A stretch of DNA of 55,596 nt from Alcaligenaceae bacterium (GCA_947379755.1 CANCOC010000012.1:1-55596); one strand, 5' to 3'; positions 1 through 10,576 are shown, counted from the first letter of the stretch. Made by a program: numbers and translations. The notes: generated by a model not told the origin, from the sequence alone.

Positions 1-1159
1 TAAAGGGCACAGAACAAAAAAGCTCGGCACCATCTGCACCCATCAGACGAAAACGGAACTGACCGTCCTCATCACGAAAGCTCACATATCTTGCGCCTTT
101 ACTTACCGCCCTGGCTGCCTTGCCTGTTTGTTCTGAAGAAGTTGTCACGAGTGCACGCAAACCAACTGCCTGGCGCAACTCATGCATAAAAGGTGTGGCA
201 ATCGCACGCGCTTTACGCGCACCTTCCTGCAAGATCTCTTCGATGCGCTCAGGATGTGCCATCAGATCCTGGTAGTGAGCACGCAACGGTCCCATCTCCT
301 GCTCAATACGCTCGCACAGGCGCTGCTTGGCATCGCCCCATCCCAGGCCAGCAATCAGTTCATCACGAAATATTGCTGCCTCTCTAGGCTGGGCAAAGGC
401 CTTGTAAATCAGATAAAGATGTGAGGCGTCTGCATCCTTGGATTCGCCCGGGCCGCGTGAATCAGTCACGATCTTTGCGACCGCTGATTTGAGCGCTTTG
501 GCGCCCCCCTCAAACAGCGGCACCGTGTTGTTGTAGCTCTTGGACATTTTGCGCCCATCAAGGCCAGGCAGCGTGGCAACGTCTTCAGCAATTACAGCCT
601 CTGGCATGACAAAAAAATCATGCCCCCGACCAAACAAATGATTAAATCGCTGGGCGATATCGCGCGCCATTTCAAGATGCTGGGTCTGATCACGCCCCAC
701 AGGGACCTTGTGCGCATTGAACATCAGGATATCCGCAGCCATCAGAATGGGATAGGAAAACAATCCCATATTGATGCCATCATCTTCCTCAAGGCCTTTG
801 GCGACATTTTGATCTACAGAGGCTTTGTATGCATGCGCGCGGTTCATCAACCCCTTGCCGGTGACGCAGGTCAGCATCCAGGAAAGCTCTGGAATCTCAG
901 GCACATCAGACTGGCGATAAAACGTTACCCGAGCAGGATCCAGTCCCGCAGCCAGCCAGGTGGCGGCAATCTCAAGTCTCGAACGTGCAATCCGATCTGG
1001 ATCTTCACATTTGATCAGTGCGTGATAGTCGGCAAGAAAAAAGAATGCATCTACATCACGGCTCTGACTGGCCTCGATGGCGGGACGAATCGCTCCAACG
1101 TAATTCCCCAGATGCGGGGTGCCAGAGGTTGTAATGCCAGTCAGGACACGGGTATTCAT
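1..1159 (-). CDS. trpS: Tryptophanyl-tRNA synthetase, 3' end cut by window edge
   Basis: Charges tRNA-Trp with tryptophan in the cytoplasm (class Ic synthetase). I translated the minus strand from the ATG at 1159; 386 codons are present and the frame is open to the left edge. The protein starts [13 protein letters not shown], and residues 14-17 (PHLG) are the HIGH-type ATP signature. The KMSKS loop appears as [10 protein letters not shown] near residue 200, and the GRDQTQH tRNA/Trp pocket motif precedes it. The catalytic core resembles the roughly 334-residue enterobacterial enzyme, but here the chain continues after [10 protein letters not shown]. The extension includes [15 protein letters not shown] and [10 protein letters not shown], which looks like a YegP/DUF1508-type beta module. 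The gene lies 46 bp downstream of zapE and could be co-transcribed. No strong Shine-Dalgarno sequence is visible. Identity is secure; the nature of the C-terminal module is inference. Confidence 0.95.
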   Translation of the reverse strand, partial: MNTRVLTGITTSGTPHLGNYVGAIRPAIEASQSRDVDAFFFLADYHALIKCEDPDRIARSRLEIAATWLAAGLDPARVTFYRQSDVPEIPELSWMLTCVTGKGLMNRAHAYKASVDQNVAKGLEEDDGINMGLFSYPILMAADILMFNAHKVPVGRDQTQHLEMARDIAQRFNHLFGRGHDFFVMPEAVIAEDVATLPGLDGRKMSKSYNNTVPLFEGGAKALKSAVAKIVTDSRGPGESKDADASHLYLIYKAFAQPREAAIFRDELIAGLGWGDAKQRLCERIEQEMGPLRAHYQDLMAHPERIEEILQEGARKARAIATPFMHELRQAVGLRALVTTSSEQTGKAARAVSKGARYVSFRDEDGQFRFRLMGADGAELFCSVPF

Positions 1160-1205
1160 GTGGAGGCCAGGAAATTAAATTAAAAAGCACAAAGGATAAG
1201 CGACG

Positions 1206-2297
1206 TTACAAATCAACCGTATCACGTCTTTCAGAGTCGAGATACTCTTTGGACTGCATCTCAAGAATACGGGATACCGTGCGGTGAAATTCACCCGACA
1301 TCGGTCCGGTGGTGTAGAGCTGCTCTGCTTCACACGCTGCCGACATGATCAGCTTGACCTTATGATCATAAAAAACATCAATCAACCAGGTAAAGCGTCT
1401 GGCCTCGGAAGCTTGACGCGGCCCCATCTCGGGCACCTCGGACAAAATCACCGCGTGAAATCTGCTGGCGAGTTCAAGGTAATCGTTTTGCGATCGTGGC
1501 CCACCACACAGCGTAGCAAAATCAAACCAGACCACACTCCCCGCCCGTTTTCTGGCGCGCAACTCGCGATGTTCGATCAGCAAGACTGGCTCCATCGGTG
1601 GCGTATCCGAGAGCTGCTCAAAGGCATGCTGCAAAGCCTGCTCTGTTTCAGCATTCAAGGGGCTGTGATAACACTTCACCTGCTCAAGTGCACGACGACG
1701 GTAGTCCACACCGGTATCGACATTCAATACATCCATCTGCGCCTCGATGAGCGCAATCGCGGGCAAAATCCGGTCACGATGCAAACCATCAGGGTACAGT
1801 AAGGATGGTTTGTAGTTTGATGTCATGACAAACGAGGTGCCATGCTCAAAAAGTTTGAGCAGTAAACGATACAAGATCATGGCATCGGCAACATCCGACA
1901 CGTGGAACTCATCAAAGCAGATCAGGCGATACCGTCTGGCAATACGCCTGGCGACTTCGTCAAGCGGATCCTGCATGCCTTTGACTTCTTCGAGCTGTCG
2001 ATGCACGCTGCGCATGAATTCATGAAAGTGCAGGCGTGTCTTGCGTGTGACGGGAACGGTTGCAAAAAAAGCATCCATCAGAAAGCTTTTACCACGCCCC
2101 ACACCACCCCACAGATAGACGCCTTTAGGCACAGCAGGCCGTTTGAGCAGGCGTTTGACCGCATTGGAACGCTTGCCTTTAAAGGCAATCCATTCGTCGA
2201 AATAACGTTGGAGACGCTCGATCGCAATGCGCTGTGACGCATCAGGTTGATAGCCCCGGTCGGCTAATGTTTTCTCGTAGTACTGAAGAACATTCAT
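1206..2297 (-). CDS. zapE: Cell division protein ZapE (AFG1-like ATPase)
   Basis: Predicted cytoplasmic P-loop ATPase of the ZapE/AFG1 family, which in E. coli associates with the divisome and affects FtsZ ring stability. The 363-residue length fits the family. The Walker A motif GGVGRGKS is at about residues 64-71, and the Walker B LICFDEFHVSD is at about 125-135 with the family-typical DEFHV. A sensor-like segment FVMTSNY follows at about 156-162. Two starts are in frame, GTG at 2300 and ATG at 2297; I prefer the ATG. The gene follows lpdA on the same strand but is separated from it by a strong hairpin terminator (2320-2364), so it probably has its own promoter or relies on readthrough. trpS follows 46 bp downstream. 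Confidence 0.93.
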   Translation of the reverse strand: MNVLQYYEKTLADRGYQPDASQRIAIERLQRYFDEWIAFKGKRSNAVKRLLKRPAVPKGVYLWGGVGRGKSFLMDAFFATVPVTRKTRLHFHEFMRSVHRQLEEVKGMQDPLDEVARRIARRYRLICFDEFHVSDVADAMILYRLLLKLFEHGTSFVMTSNYKPSLLYPDGLHRDRILPAIALIEAQMDVLNVDTGVDYRRRALEQVKCYHSPLNAETEQALQHAFEQLSDTPPMEPVLLIEHRELRARKRAGSVVWFDFATLCGGPRSQNDYLELASRFHAVILSEVPEMGPRQASEARRFTWLIDVFYDHKVKLIMSAACEAEQLYTTGPMSGEFHRTVSRILEMQSKEYLDSERRDTVDL

Positions 2298-2319
2298 CAC
2301 ATGCCACTCATCAGTAACA

Positions 2320-2364
2320 GATAAAAAAATGGTCTGAACAGATCAGGGATTGTTCAGACCATTT
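2320..2364 (-). terminator. Strong intrinsic terminator after lpdA
   Basis: A perfect 14-bp inverted repeat has arms at 2327-2340 and 2351-2364 with a 10-nt loop. Read on the minus strand it runs into a T-rich stretch at 2323-2329. It lies 20 bp after the lpdA stop and 22 bp before the zapE start, and so closes the sucA-sucB-lpdA operon. Confidence 0.88.
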
Positions 2365-2383
2365 AACAGGCTTCAAAGCAGAA

Positions 2384-3811
2384 TCAGAAATTCAGCGCGC
2401 GCTTATCAACAGCCAACGCAGCTTCTTTCATCGACTCTGACAAAGTAGGATGTGCATGACAGATCCGTGCGATGTCTTCAGCTGCACCACGGAATTCCAT
2501 GATGGTGACGGCTTCAGCGATCAGCTCGGAGGCCTGGGGGCCGATGATATGAACGCCTAAAACTTCGTCGGTTGTTGCATCTGCAAGGATTTTGACAAAG
2601 CCAGTGGTATCACCCAGAGCGCGTGCACGTCCATTGGCAAGGAAAGGAAAGCTGCCGGACTTGTAGGCATGGCCAGAGGCTTTAAGCTGCTGTTCGGTCT
2701 GACCCACCCATGCAATCTCAGGCGAGGTGTAAATCACCCAGGGAATGGTATTGAAATTGACGTGACCATGCTGGCCAGCAATCCGCTCGGCAACTGCAAC
2801 GCCTTCTTCTTCAGCTTTGTGTGCAAGCATCGGACCGCGCACCACATCACCAACAGCCCAGACGTTTGGCAGATTGGTTTTGCAGTCGCCATCGACTACG
2901 ACAAAGCCGCGTTCGTCGAGCTGGAGACCGACCGATTCAGTATTCAATCCACCGGTGTAAGGCACACGGCCAATTGAGACAATCAGCTTGTCCACAACCA
3001 GTTTGTGCTCAGCACCTGCTGCATCGGTATAGGGAACGGTCACTTGTTTGGCGGTTGCCTTGATCTCACCAATCTTGACACCCATCTGGATCGACAGGCC
3101 CTGCTTGGTGAAAATCTTTTGCGCTTCTTTGGCAACCTGGTTATCAACAGCAGCCAGAAACTCAGGCATGGCTTCGAGAACAGTCACTTCAGCACCAAGA
3201 CGACGCCAGACGCTTCCCATTTCCAGACCAATCACACCAGCACCGATCACACCAAGTTTCTTTGGCACGGCAGCGATATTGAGAGCACCGTCGTTTGAAA
3301 GGACCTGCTGTTCATCAAAAGGCAGACCTGGCAATTCGCGGGCCGATGAGCCCGTTGCAATCACAATGTGTTTGCCGACCAGCTCAGCAGTGGTGCTACC
3401 TGTCACCTTGATCGCATAGCCACCTTCGACGGGACCTGCAAAAGCGCCTTTGCCGTGGAAAAATGTGATCTTGTTCTTTTTGAACAGATACAGGATGCCG
3501 TCGTTATTTTGTTTAACAACAGTGTTTTTACGACCGATCAGCTTATCAAGCTTGAGTGTGACGCCCTTGACCTCAATGCCATGTTCGGCAAAGTGGTGAT
3601 TGACCTGATCGTAGTGCTCAGACGACTGCAGCATGGCCTTGGAAGGAATACAACCAACGTTTGTGCAAGTACCACCTGGTGCCGGACCACCCTGGCCATT
3701 TTGCCAGGCATCGATACAAGCGACGGTTTTGCCGAGCTGGGCCGCACGAATGGCGGCAATATACCCGCCTGGGCCTGCGCCAATAACAACTACATCAAAT
3801 TGATTAGACAT
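2384..3811 (-). CDS. lpdA: Dihydrolipoamide dehydrogenase (E3)
   Basis: FAD-dependent E3 component that reoxidises dihydrolipoyl groups with NAD+. Its position directly after sucA and sucB marks it as the E3 of the 2-oxoglutarate dehydrogenase complex. It has 475 residues. The FAD-binding GAGPGG motif is at 11-16, and the redox-active disulfide is Cys49/Cys54 in GGTCTNVGCIPSK. A second nucleotide-binding motif, GAGVIGLEMG, lies near residue 190, and the C-terminal HAHPTLSE contains the active-site His-Glu dyad. Start ATG 3811 is preceded by GGAAAT. The gene is 13 bp after the sucB stop. Unlike some betaproteobacterial pyruvate dehydrogenase E3 proteins, it has no N-terminal lipoyl domain. Confidence 0.96.
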   Translation of the reverse strand: MSNQFDVVVIGAGPGGYIAAIRAAQLGKTVACIDAWQNGQGGPAPGGTCTNVGCIPSKAMLQSSEHYDQVNHHFAEHGIEVKGVTLKLDKLIGRKNTVVKQNNDGILYLFKKNKITFFHGKGAFAGPVEGGYAIKVTGSTTAELVGKHIVIATGSSARELPGLPFDEQQVLSNDGALNIAAVPKKLGVIGAGVIGLEMGSVWRRLGAEVTVLEAMPEFLAAVDNQVAKEAQKIFTKQGLSIQMGVKIGEIKATAKQVTVPYTDAAGAEHKLVVDKLIVSIGRVPYTGGLNTESVGLQLDERGFVVVDGDCKTNLPNVWAVGDVVRGPMLAHKAEEEGVAVAERIAGQHGHVNFNTIPWVIYTSPEIAWVGQTEQQLKASGHAYKSGSFPFLANGRARALGDTTGFVKILADATTDEVLGVHIIGPQASELIAEAVTIMEFRGAAEDIARICHAHPTLSESMKEAALAVDKRALNF

Positions 3812-3824
3812 GGATATTTCCGGC

Positions 3825-5039
3825 TTAGATTTCGAGCAACAGGCGCTGTGGGTCTTCGAGCGCTTCTTTCATGGCAACCAGACCAAGGACGGCTTCGCGG
3901 CCATCAATAATGCGGTGATCATAGGACATCGCGAGATAGTTGATCGGACGGATCACAATCTGGCCTTTTTCAACCACTGCACGTTCTTTGGTGGCATGCA
4001 CGCCCAGAATGGCTGACTGAGGTGGGTTGATAATCGGTGTCGACAGCATCGAGCCAAAGACGCCGCCGTTAGAGATCGAGAATGTACCGCCAGTCATTTC
4101 TTCAATTCCGAGCTTGCCTTCGCCTGCGCGTTTACCAAAATCAGCGATGGTTTTTTCGATCTCTGCAATCGACATTTGGTCAGCATTACGCAGGATGGGT
4201 ACGACCAGACCGCGCGGGCTGCCAACGGCGATGCCAATATCAAAATAGCCGTGATAAATGATGTCTTTACCATCCACTGAAGCATTCAGCAGGGGGTAGC
4301 GTTTGAGTGCTGCGACAGCCGCCTTGACAAAGAAAGACATGAAGCCGAGCTTGACGCCATGCTCTTTTTCGAACTTGTCCTTGTACAGGTTACGCAAGTC
4401 GATTACAGCCTGCATATTGACTTCGTTAAACGTGGTCAGAATGGCGTTGTCTTGCTGCGATTGCAACAGGCGCTCAGCCACACGCGCACGCAGGCGGCTC
4501 ATGGGAACACGCTGCTCTGGACGACCATCCAGGGACTGCGTCATGGGCACAGCAGGTGCTGCTGGCTTGGCGGGCGCTGCTGCGGGTGCAGCAGACGCAC
4601 CCATTGCATCACCTTTGGTTACACGACCATCACGGCCTGAACCCGCGACGCCATCTGCTGAAACGCCTTTTTCGGCAAGAATCTTTGTGGCAGCAGGCGA
4701 CGCAATCGCACCAGCGGCGGCCTTCGCTGCAGGCGCTGCAGCAACAGGTGTGGCGGCTGCGACAGGGGCTGCCGCAGCAGGTGAGGCGGCTGCAGTTGCA
4801 GCAGTATCAATACGCGCAATCACTTCGCCAGAAACGACCAGACTGCCGTCAGCCTTGACGATTTCTTTGAACACACCAGACGCAGGTGCAGGGACTTCAA
4901 GCACGACTTTGTCAGTTTCGACTTCGATCAGAATTTCGTCTGCCTGAACCATTTCGCCCGGCTTCTTTTTCCAGGTGAGCAAGGTTGCTTCGGACACTGA
5001 CTCTGACAACTGAGGCACTACAACATCGGTGATAGCCAT
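3825..5039 (-). CDS. sucB: Dihydrolipoyl succinyltransferase (E2o)
   Basis: Core E2 component of 2-oxoglutarate dehydrogenase, which transfers the succinyl group from lipoyllysine to CoA. It has 404 residues. An N-terminal lipoyl domain carries the lipoylated Lys44 in EVETDKVVLEV. An Ala/Pro-rich flexible linker follows at about 75-110. A peripheral-subunit-binding domain lies at about 112-146 (ATKILAEKGV through GRDGRVTKGD), and a second Ala/Pro linker runs to about 165. The catalytic domain ends with the active-site MSYDHRIIDG (His375, Asp379). The gene is 50 bp after sucA and 13 bp before lpdA. The linkers are extreme in Ala codons, which creates long meaningless open frames on the other strand. 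Also called odhB in this lineage. Confidence 0.96.
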   Translation of the reverse strand: MAITDVVVPQLSESVSEATLLTWKKKPGEMVQADEILIEVETDKVVLEVPAPASGVFKEIVKADGSLVVSGEVIARIDTAATAAASPAAAAPVAAATPVAAAPAAKAAAGAIASPAATKILAEKGVSADGVAGSGRDGRVTKGDAMGASAAPAAAPAKPAAPAVPMTQSLDGRPEQRVPMSRLRARVAERLLQSQQDNAILTTFNEVNMQAVIDLRNLYKDKFEKEHGVKLGFMSFFVKAAVAALKRYPLLNASVDGKDIIYHGYFDIGIAVGSPRGLVVPILRNADQMSIAEIEKTIADFGKRAGEGKLGIEEMTGGTFSISNGGVFGSMLSTPIINPPQSAILGVHATKERAVVEKGQIVIRPINYLAMSYDHRIIDGREAVLGLVAMKEALEDPQRLLLEI

Positions 5040-5089
5040 TATTTTTTCCGTAATGAATGAGATGCGTCTTTCTGATTGATTGGATGTGG

Positions 5090-7957
5090 TTATTTGGTCA
5101 GTACAAAGGATTTGAATTTGCCAAAAGCTTGTTCAACCAGCGCTTTCTGCTGTTCCTGATGCTTGGCCAGATAGCCCACCGCTGGTGAGGCAGAAGCCGC
5201 ACGCCCGGCATAACCCAGTTTTTGTCCCGACGACATGTTCTCGTACAGGTGATGTTCCACATAAAACCAGGGGCCCTGATTTTGTGGTTCGTCCTGTACC
5301 CAGACAACTTCAGTCGCCTTGGGGTATTTGCGCAGCTCTGTTTCGAAGGTCTTGTGTGCGAACGGATAGAGCTGTTCAACACGAATGATTGCAACGTTAT
5401 CCAGCTCACGCTCACGACGACCGTTGATCAGGTCGTAGTAGACCTTGCCTGAACATGCCAGCACCCGTTTGACTGTCGCGGGATTGATCGCTTCATCGAC
5501 CTCGCCAATGATCGGACGGAAACGACCGCCTGACAAATCTGTGAGTGGCGAGCCGGCATCCTTGTTACGCAACAGGGATTTGGGAGTGAGGATGACCAGT
5601 GGCTTGCGGAACTGACGAATCATCTGACGACGCAACAGGTGGAAAATCTGCGCAGCACTGGTTGGCTGCACCACCTGGATATTATTATCGGCACAGAGCT
5701 GCAAAAAGCGTTCAATACGGGCCGAAGAGTGCTCAGGACCCTGACCTTCGTAGCCGTGTGGCAGCATCATGGTCAGACCAGACTGGCGACCCCATTTGGC
5801 TTCGCCCGACACGATGAACTGATCGATCACGACCTGTGCACCATTGACGAAGTCACCAAACTGCGCTTCCCAGATGGTCAGCGTATTAGGATCGGCGCAT
5901 GAATAACCATATTCAAAACCGAGCACAGCTTCTTCGGAGAGGACAGAATCAATCACTACAAATGGGGCCTGACCTTCGGCCACATTTTGCAGGGGGATGT
6001 ATGTACCATCATTCCAGCGTTCACGATTCTGATCATGCAGCACGGCATGACGATGCACAAAGGTACCGCGGCCGGAATCCTGGCCCGTGATACGCAGGGC
6101 ATAGCCCGATGCAACGAGAGACGCGAAAGCAAGGTGCTCGCCCATTCCCCAGTCCAGATTCTGGTCACCACGCGCCATGGCGCTGCGGTCTTTCAAAAGT
6201 TTGTTCACCAGCATGTGCGGTGTAAAACCTTCTGGCACCTGAGTCAGGCGCTCACCCAATCGCTTGAGTTCAGCCAGTGGTACGGCGGTATCGGCCTGGT
6301 CCGTCCACTTGGCACCCAGATAAGGTGACCAGTCAATGGCGTACTTGCTCTTGTAATTAGTCAGTACGGGCTCGATCGTACGACGACCATCTTCCATATA
6401 CTGGCGATAGTCTTTGACCAGCTGGTCGCCATCACCCTCGTTGAGCACACCTTGAGCGGTGAGTTTGTCAGCGTAGAGCTTGCGCGTACCAGGGTGCACG
6501 CCAATACGCTTGTACATCAACGGCTGGGTCAGTGCAGGTGTGTCCTGCTCGTTGTGACCAAGCTTGCGGAAACAGACGATATCGACGACGACATCGCGAC
6601 CAAACTGCATGCGGAAATCAAGTGCCAGACGGGTCGCAAACACGACAGCTTCGGGATCATCGCCATTGACGTGAAATACGGGAGCTTCGATCATCTTTGA
6701 CACGTCGGTACAGTAGATGGTCGAACGTGTATCGCGCGGATCAGAAGTGGTAAAACCGATCTGGTTGTTAATCACCAGATGAATGGTGCCGCCCGTGCCG
6801 TAGCCACGTGTTTCGGCAAGGTTGAGGGTTTCCATGACGACGCCCTGTCCAGCGAAAGCAGCATCACCGTGCACCAAGACTGGCAAGACCTGTTTATAGC
6901 CTTCGGCACCACGTCGTTCCTGACGTGCGCGCACACTGCCTTCGACGACAGGGTTGACGATCTCAAGGTGTGAAGGGTTAAAGGCCAGCGACAGGTGCAC
7001 CGGACCACCGCGGGTCGACAGATCACTTGAAAAACCGTTGTGATATTTGACATCGCCATCGGTCAGGCCTTCAGCATGATGGCCTTCGAACTCTGCGAAC
7101 AGATCACCGGGCATCTTGCCCATGATGTTGACCAGCATATTCAGGCGACCACGGTGGGCCATGCCCACAATGATTTCCTGGACGCCTGACTCGCCGGCAT
7201 GGTTGACCAGCTCGTCCATCGAAGCGATAAAGCTGTCTCCGCCTTCCAGGGAGAAGCGTTTTTGACCGACGTACTTTGTGTGCAAAAAGCGTTCAAGGCC
7301 TTCGGCCTCGGTCAGCTGCTGCAACAGGTGACGTTTGCGCTCAGGCGTGACAGCCGGGGCACTGAACGTGGTTTCGAGACGCTCCTGAATCCAGCGCTTG
7401 ATGGCCGGGTCCGAGATGTGCATGTATTCGGCACCCACTGACCGGCAATACGTATCACGCAAAGCCTTCAGGATGTCGCGCAGCGACATCGTCGTCGCTT
7501 TGGAAAAATAAGTATTGGAAGCCGAAAACACCTGATCCAGGTCGGCCTCAGTCAAGCCATAGAACGCGGGATCAAGCTCTGGAATGGCCGGGCGATCCTG
7601 ACGCTTGAGGGGGTCGAGATCCGCCCAACGTGCGCCAAGTGAACGGTAAGAAGCAATCAGTGACTGGACATGAACCTGCTTCATGGCAACAGCGAGATCG
7701 GGCTCTTGTCCGCGCTGCACAAAAGCGTTGGCTTTGGCGCGCTGAGCAAAAGATTCAACAATCGGCGCATGGGCCTGATCGCGTGTGGCTTCCTGACCAT
7801 CTGAGGCAGGCATATTCTGGAGCTGATCGAAATAGTTTCGCCAGTTATCCGGCACGGAGCCAGGATTATCCAGATATGACTCGTAGAGTTCTTCTACGTA
7901 GGGCGCATTGCCCCCAAAGAGGTATGAATTAGCTAGTGATTCAAGTTCTGATGACAT
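5090..7957 (-). CDS. sucA: 2-oxoglutarate dehydrogenase E1 component
   Basis: Thiamine-diphosphate enzyme that decarboxylates 2-oxoglutarate and transfers the succinyl group to the lipoyl arm of SucB. It has 955 residues, normal for E1o. The N-terminal E1o signature (SYLFGGNAPYVEELYESYL) is present, and the TPP/Mg region includes HVNGDDPEAVVFA and FRKLGHNEQDTPALTQP. Conserved PMLPHGYEGQGPEHSSAR-like residues appear as MLPHGYEGQGPEHSSAR, with the acceptor-site His in that loop. ATG 7957 is preceded by AAGGTGAAG about 8 nt upstream. It is the first gene of the sucA-sucB-lpdA operon, divergent from maeB across a 322-bp spacer. Confidence 0.97.
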   Translation of the reverse strand: MSSELESLANSYLFGGNAPYVEELYESYLDNPGSVPDNWRNYFDQLQNMPASDGQEATRDQAHAPIVESFAQRAKANAFVQRGQEPDLAVAMKQVHVQSLIASYRSLGARWADLDPLKRQDRPAIPELDPAFYGLTEADLDQVFSASNTYFSKATTMSLRDILKALRDTYCRSVGAEYMHISDPAIKRWIQERLETTFSAPAVTPERKRHLLQQLTEAEGLERFLHTKYVGQKRFSLEGGDSFIASMDELVNHAGESGVQEIIVGMAHRGRLNMLVNIMGKMPGDLFAEFEGHHAEGLTDGDVKYHNGFSSDLSTRGGPVHLSLAFNPSHLEIVNPVVEGSVRARQERRGAEGYKQVLPVLVHGDAAFAGQGVVMETLNLAETRGYGTGGTIHLVINNQIGFTTSDPRDTRSTIYCTDVSKMIEAPVFHVNGDDPEAVVFATRLALDFRMQFGRDVVVDIVCFRKLGHNEQDTPALTQPLMYKRIGVHPGTRKLYADKLTAQGVLNEGDGDQLVKDYRQYMEDGRRTIEPVLTNYKSKYAIDWSPYLGAKWTDQADTAVPLAELKRLGERLTQVPEGFTPHMLVNKLLKDRSAMARGDQNLDWGMGEHLAFASLVASGYALRITGQDSGRGTFVHRHAVLHDQNRERWNDGTYIPLQNVAEGQAPFVVIDSVLSEEAVLGFEYGYSCADPNTLTIWEAQFGDFVNGAQVVIDQFIVSGEAKWGRQSGLTMMLPHGYEGQGPEHSSARIERFLQLCADNNIQVVQPTSAAQIFHLLRRQMIRQFRKPLVILTPKSLLRNKDAGSPLTDLSGGRFRPIIGEVDEAINPATVKRVLACSGKVYYDLINGRRERELDNVAIIRVEQLYPFAHKTFETELRKYPKATEVVWVQDEPQNQGPWFYVEHHLYENMSSGQKLGYAGRAASASPAVGYLAKHQEQQKALVEQAFGKFKSFVLTK

Positions 7958-8279
7958 TTTGACGCTTCACCTTGTCGAGTGCTTCACCCGTTGCGATGCA
8001 GGAAAACCTTCCGCTTGTTCGGCCTAACCGGTTTGCGGATAGCGGGGCAGAAGGCAGTTTTGAAAAGCCTAAAGTACCGGCCATAAATTATAACCCCTCA
8101 CCTCGTTAACCGCTTGGTTTTTCTTGGCTTGCCTGCGGACTTTAAGCCTGAACCTGCTGATTTTGTTGGTTTTTCTATGCTGCAACGCAAAATCGAAAGA
8201 TTCACGGACATGCTGTCAACAGCAGTACTTGCCTGTAAGCTTACGCAAACCTTTCCATCATGTTTAGATAAAGTTGCCC
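7958..8279. promoter_or_regulatory. Divergent control region between sucA and maeB
   Basis: This 322-bp spacer holds no convincing gene. On the minus strand a perfect TATAAT lies at 8087-8092, giving a possible sucA leader of about 120 nt, but no good -35 box is seen 17 bp upstream. The sucA leader contains a short direct repeat GGTGAAGC, whose second copy forms part of the sucA ribosome-binding region. On the plus strand a 10-bp palindrome GTAAGCTTAC lies at 8235-8244, about 36 bp before the maeB ATG. I see no copy here of the 21-bp operator found before mdh and acnB. Confidence 0.45.
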
Positions 8280-10565
8280 ATGGACGAAAACCTCGCAAAA
8301 CTGGCCCTCGACTACCACGCTTACCCGACTCCGGGAAAGATTTCGGTCACTCCTACCAAACCGCTCGCCAACCAGGATGACCTGTCCCTGGCCTATTCGC
8401 CAGGTGTCGCACATGCCTGCATGGCGATTTTTCATGAGGGTGACGAAGCTGCAGCCAAATACACTTCGCGCTCCAACCTGGTAGGTGTCATCACAAACGG
8501 TACGGCAGTGCTGGGCCTGGGCAATATCGGACCATTGGCCTCCAAGCCCGTGATGGAAGGTAAAGGATGCCTGTTCAAGAAATTTGCCGGCATTGACGTC
8601 TTTGATATCGAGCTCGACGAAACCGATCCTGAAAAGCTGGTTGAAATCATTGCCGCGCTCGAACCCACACTGGGAGGCATCAACCTTGAGGACATCAAGG
8701 CGCCCGAGTGCTTCTATATTGAGAAAAAACTCAAAGAGCGCATGAAGATCCCGGTCTTTCATGACGATCAGCACGGTACCGCCATCATTTCTTCGGCTGC
8801 AATTCTCAATGGCCTGAAGGTTGTCGGCAAACGTATGGATCAGGTCAAACTGGTCGTATCGGGCGCAGGTGCCGCTGCCATTGCGTGCCTGGATCTGCTG
8901 GTTCATCTGGGCATCGCAAAAAAGAACATCTTTGTCTGTGACTCACGCGGTGTCATTTACGAAGGCCGTGATGCCGAAATGGAACCGAACAAGTTGCGCT
9001 ATGCGCAACAAACCACTTTGCGCACACTGACTGAGGCCATGCAAGGCGCGGATGTATTCCTGGGATGTTCTGCAGCAGGCGTCGTCAATGCCGAGATGGT
9101 CAAGAGCATGGCGGTGACGCCTCTCATTCTGGCGCTGGCAAACCCGGAGCCTGAAATCCGTCCCGAAATCGCCAAGGCCGCACGTCCGGACTGCATCATT
9201 GCGACAGGTCGCTCGGATTATCCCAATCAGGTCAACAACGTCTTGTGTTTTCCGTTCATTTTCCGTGGGGCACTCGACTGCGGTGCAAGCCGCATTACCG
9301 AAGAAATGAAGCTCGCCTGCGTCAAGGCCATTGCCGAACTCACAGAGGCCGAGCAAAGCGACGAAGTCGCGCAGGCCTATGCGGGGCAAGACCTCACCTT
9401 CGGTCCTGAATACATCATCCCCAAACCGTTTGATCCTCGGCTGATCATGATGATCGCACCGGCTGTCGCACAAGCTGCCGCAGACTCTGGTGTGGCACGT
9501 CGTCCGATCAAGGACATGGATGCCTACCGCGAAAAACTGCAGGCGATGGTCTATCACTCCGGCCAGCTGATGAGTCCCCTGTTTAGCCAGGCAAAACGTG
9601 CGCCCAAGCGTGTCATCTATGCAGATGGTGAAGACGAACGGGTATTGCGCGCAGCGCAGACCGTCTCGGACGAAAAAATTGCACACCCTATCCTGATTGG
9701 CCGTCCTTCGGTCATCAATATGCGGATCAAGAAAATGGGGCTGCGCCTGGAAGCCGGCAAGAATTTCGAAATTGTCGACCCAGAAGATGATGCCAGATTC
9801 ACCGAAGCGTGGACCGAGTATTACAACCTCAAGGGACGCGAAGGCGTGACACCCACGATTGCCAAGGCAATGGTGCGCAAGCACAACACGCTGATTGGTG
9901 TGCTGTTGCTCAAACGCGGCGATGCGGATGCCTTGCTGTGCGGCATGAGCAGCAGCTTTGACAACCAGCTGAAGTATGTTGCCGATGTGATTGGCCTCAA
10001 GCCTGGTGTCTCAACGTTTGCTGCGATGAATGTCCTGATGTTGCCGGATCAGACATTGTTTATCTGCGATACACATGTCAACATTGATCCTACGGCAGAA
10101 CAGGTTGCAGACATGACCGTCCAGGCTGCGCAGGAAGTGCGCCGGTTTGGTCTGGTACCCAAGATTGCCCTGCTTTCGCATTCAAACTTTGGCAGTCGCC
10201 CGACAGAGTCCTCACGCAAGATGGCGCTGGCACGCAAACTCATTGGCGAGCGGGCTCCGAGCCTGGAGGTCGATGGTGAGATGCATGCAGACTCAGCGCT
10301 ATCCGAAAGCATTCGTATGGCGAGCTACCCTGACAGCACACTCAAGGGTAGCGCGAACTTGTTGATCACACCCAACCTCGATACCGGCAATGTCACGTAC
10401 AACTTACTCAAGATGACAGGCAGCAACGGTGTGGCAATGGGCCCTGTACTCCTGGGTGCTGCGCGCCCTGTGCATATCCTCACAACAAGCGCGACCGTCA
10501 GACGTGTCGTGAACATGACGGCACTTGCTGTAGTCAATGCCCAGATGGAGTCAGAAAACCGATAA
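8280..10565 (+). CDS. maeB: NADP-type malic enzyme with phosphotransacetylase-like domain
   Basis: Oxidatively decarboxylates malate to pyruvate, linking the TCA cycle to gluconeogenesis and NADPH supply. It has 761 residues from ATG 8280; a TTG at 8274 is also in frame, but the family start [13 protein letters not shown] favours 8280. The N-terminal malic domain contains [23 protein letters not shown] and HDDQHGTA. The NAD(P)-binding domain contains [15 protein letters not shown]. The C-terminal part, from about residue 430, is a phosphate acetyl/butyryltransferase-like domain ([18 protein letters not shown]). That domain is usually catalytically inactive and regulatory in MaeB proteins. No strong Shine-Dalgarno sequence is visible. 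It is convergent with gltA, the two sharing a symmetric terminator. Confidence 0.95.
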   Translation: MDENLAKLALDYHAYPTPGKISVTPTKPLANQDDLSLAYSPGVAHACMAIFHEGDEAAAKYTSRSNLVGVITNGTAVLGLGNIGPLASKPVMEGKGCLFKKFAGIDVFDIELDETDPEKLVEIIAALEPTLGGINLEDIKAPECFYIEKKLKERMKIPVFHDDQHGTAIISSAAILNGLKVVGKRMDQVKLVVSGAGAAAIACLDLLVHLGIAKKNIFVCDSRGVIYEGRDAEMEPNKLRYAQQTTLRTLTEAMQGADVFLGCSAAGVVNAEMVKSMAVTPLILALANPEPEIRPEIAKAARPDCIIATGRSDYPNQVNNVLCFPFIFRGALDCGASRITEEMKLACVKAIAELTEAEQSDEVAQAYAGQDLTFGPEYIIPKPFDPRLIMMIAPAVAQAAADSGVARRPIKDMDAYREKLQAMVYHSGQLMSPLFSQAKRAPKRVIYADGEDERVLRAAQTVSDEKIAHPILIGRPSVINMRIKKMGLRLEAGKNFEIVDPEDDARFTEAWTEYYNLKGREGVTPTIAKAMVRKHNTLIGVLLLKRGDADALLCGMSSSFDNQLKYVADVIGLKPGVSTFAAMNVLMLPDQTLFICDTHVNIDPTAEQVADMTVQAAQEVRRFGLVPKIALLSHSNFGSRPTESSRKMALARKLIGERAPSLEVDGEMHADSALSESIRMASYPDSTLKGSANLLITPNLDTGNVTYNLLKMTGSNGVAMGPVLLGAARPVHILTTSATVRRVVNMTALAVVNAQMESENR

Positions 10566-10576
10566 TGTAAGCTGAC

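Noticed and set aside
4303-4947. Ala-rich 214-codon plus-strand frame
   Set aside because: Mirror of the Ala/Pro linkers and adjacent domains of sucB; low complexity only.
8114-8380. 88-codon frame in the sucA-maeB spacer
   Set aside because: No homology pattern or ribosome-binding site, and it runs into maeB in a different frame.
8943-9884. 313-codon minus-strand frame
   Set aside because: Antisense to maeB, with no recognisable domain or ribosome-binding site.
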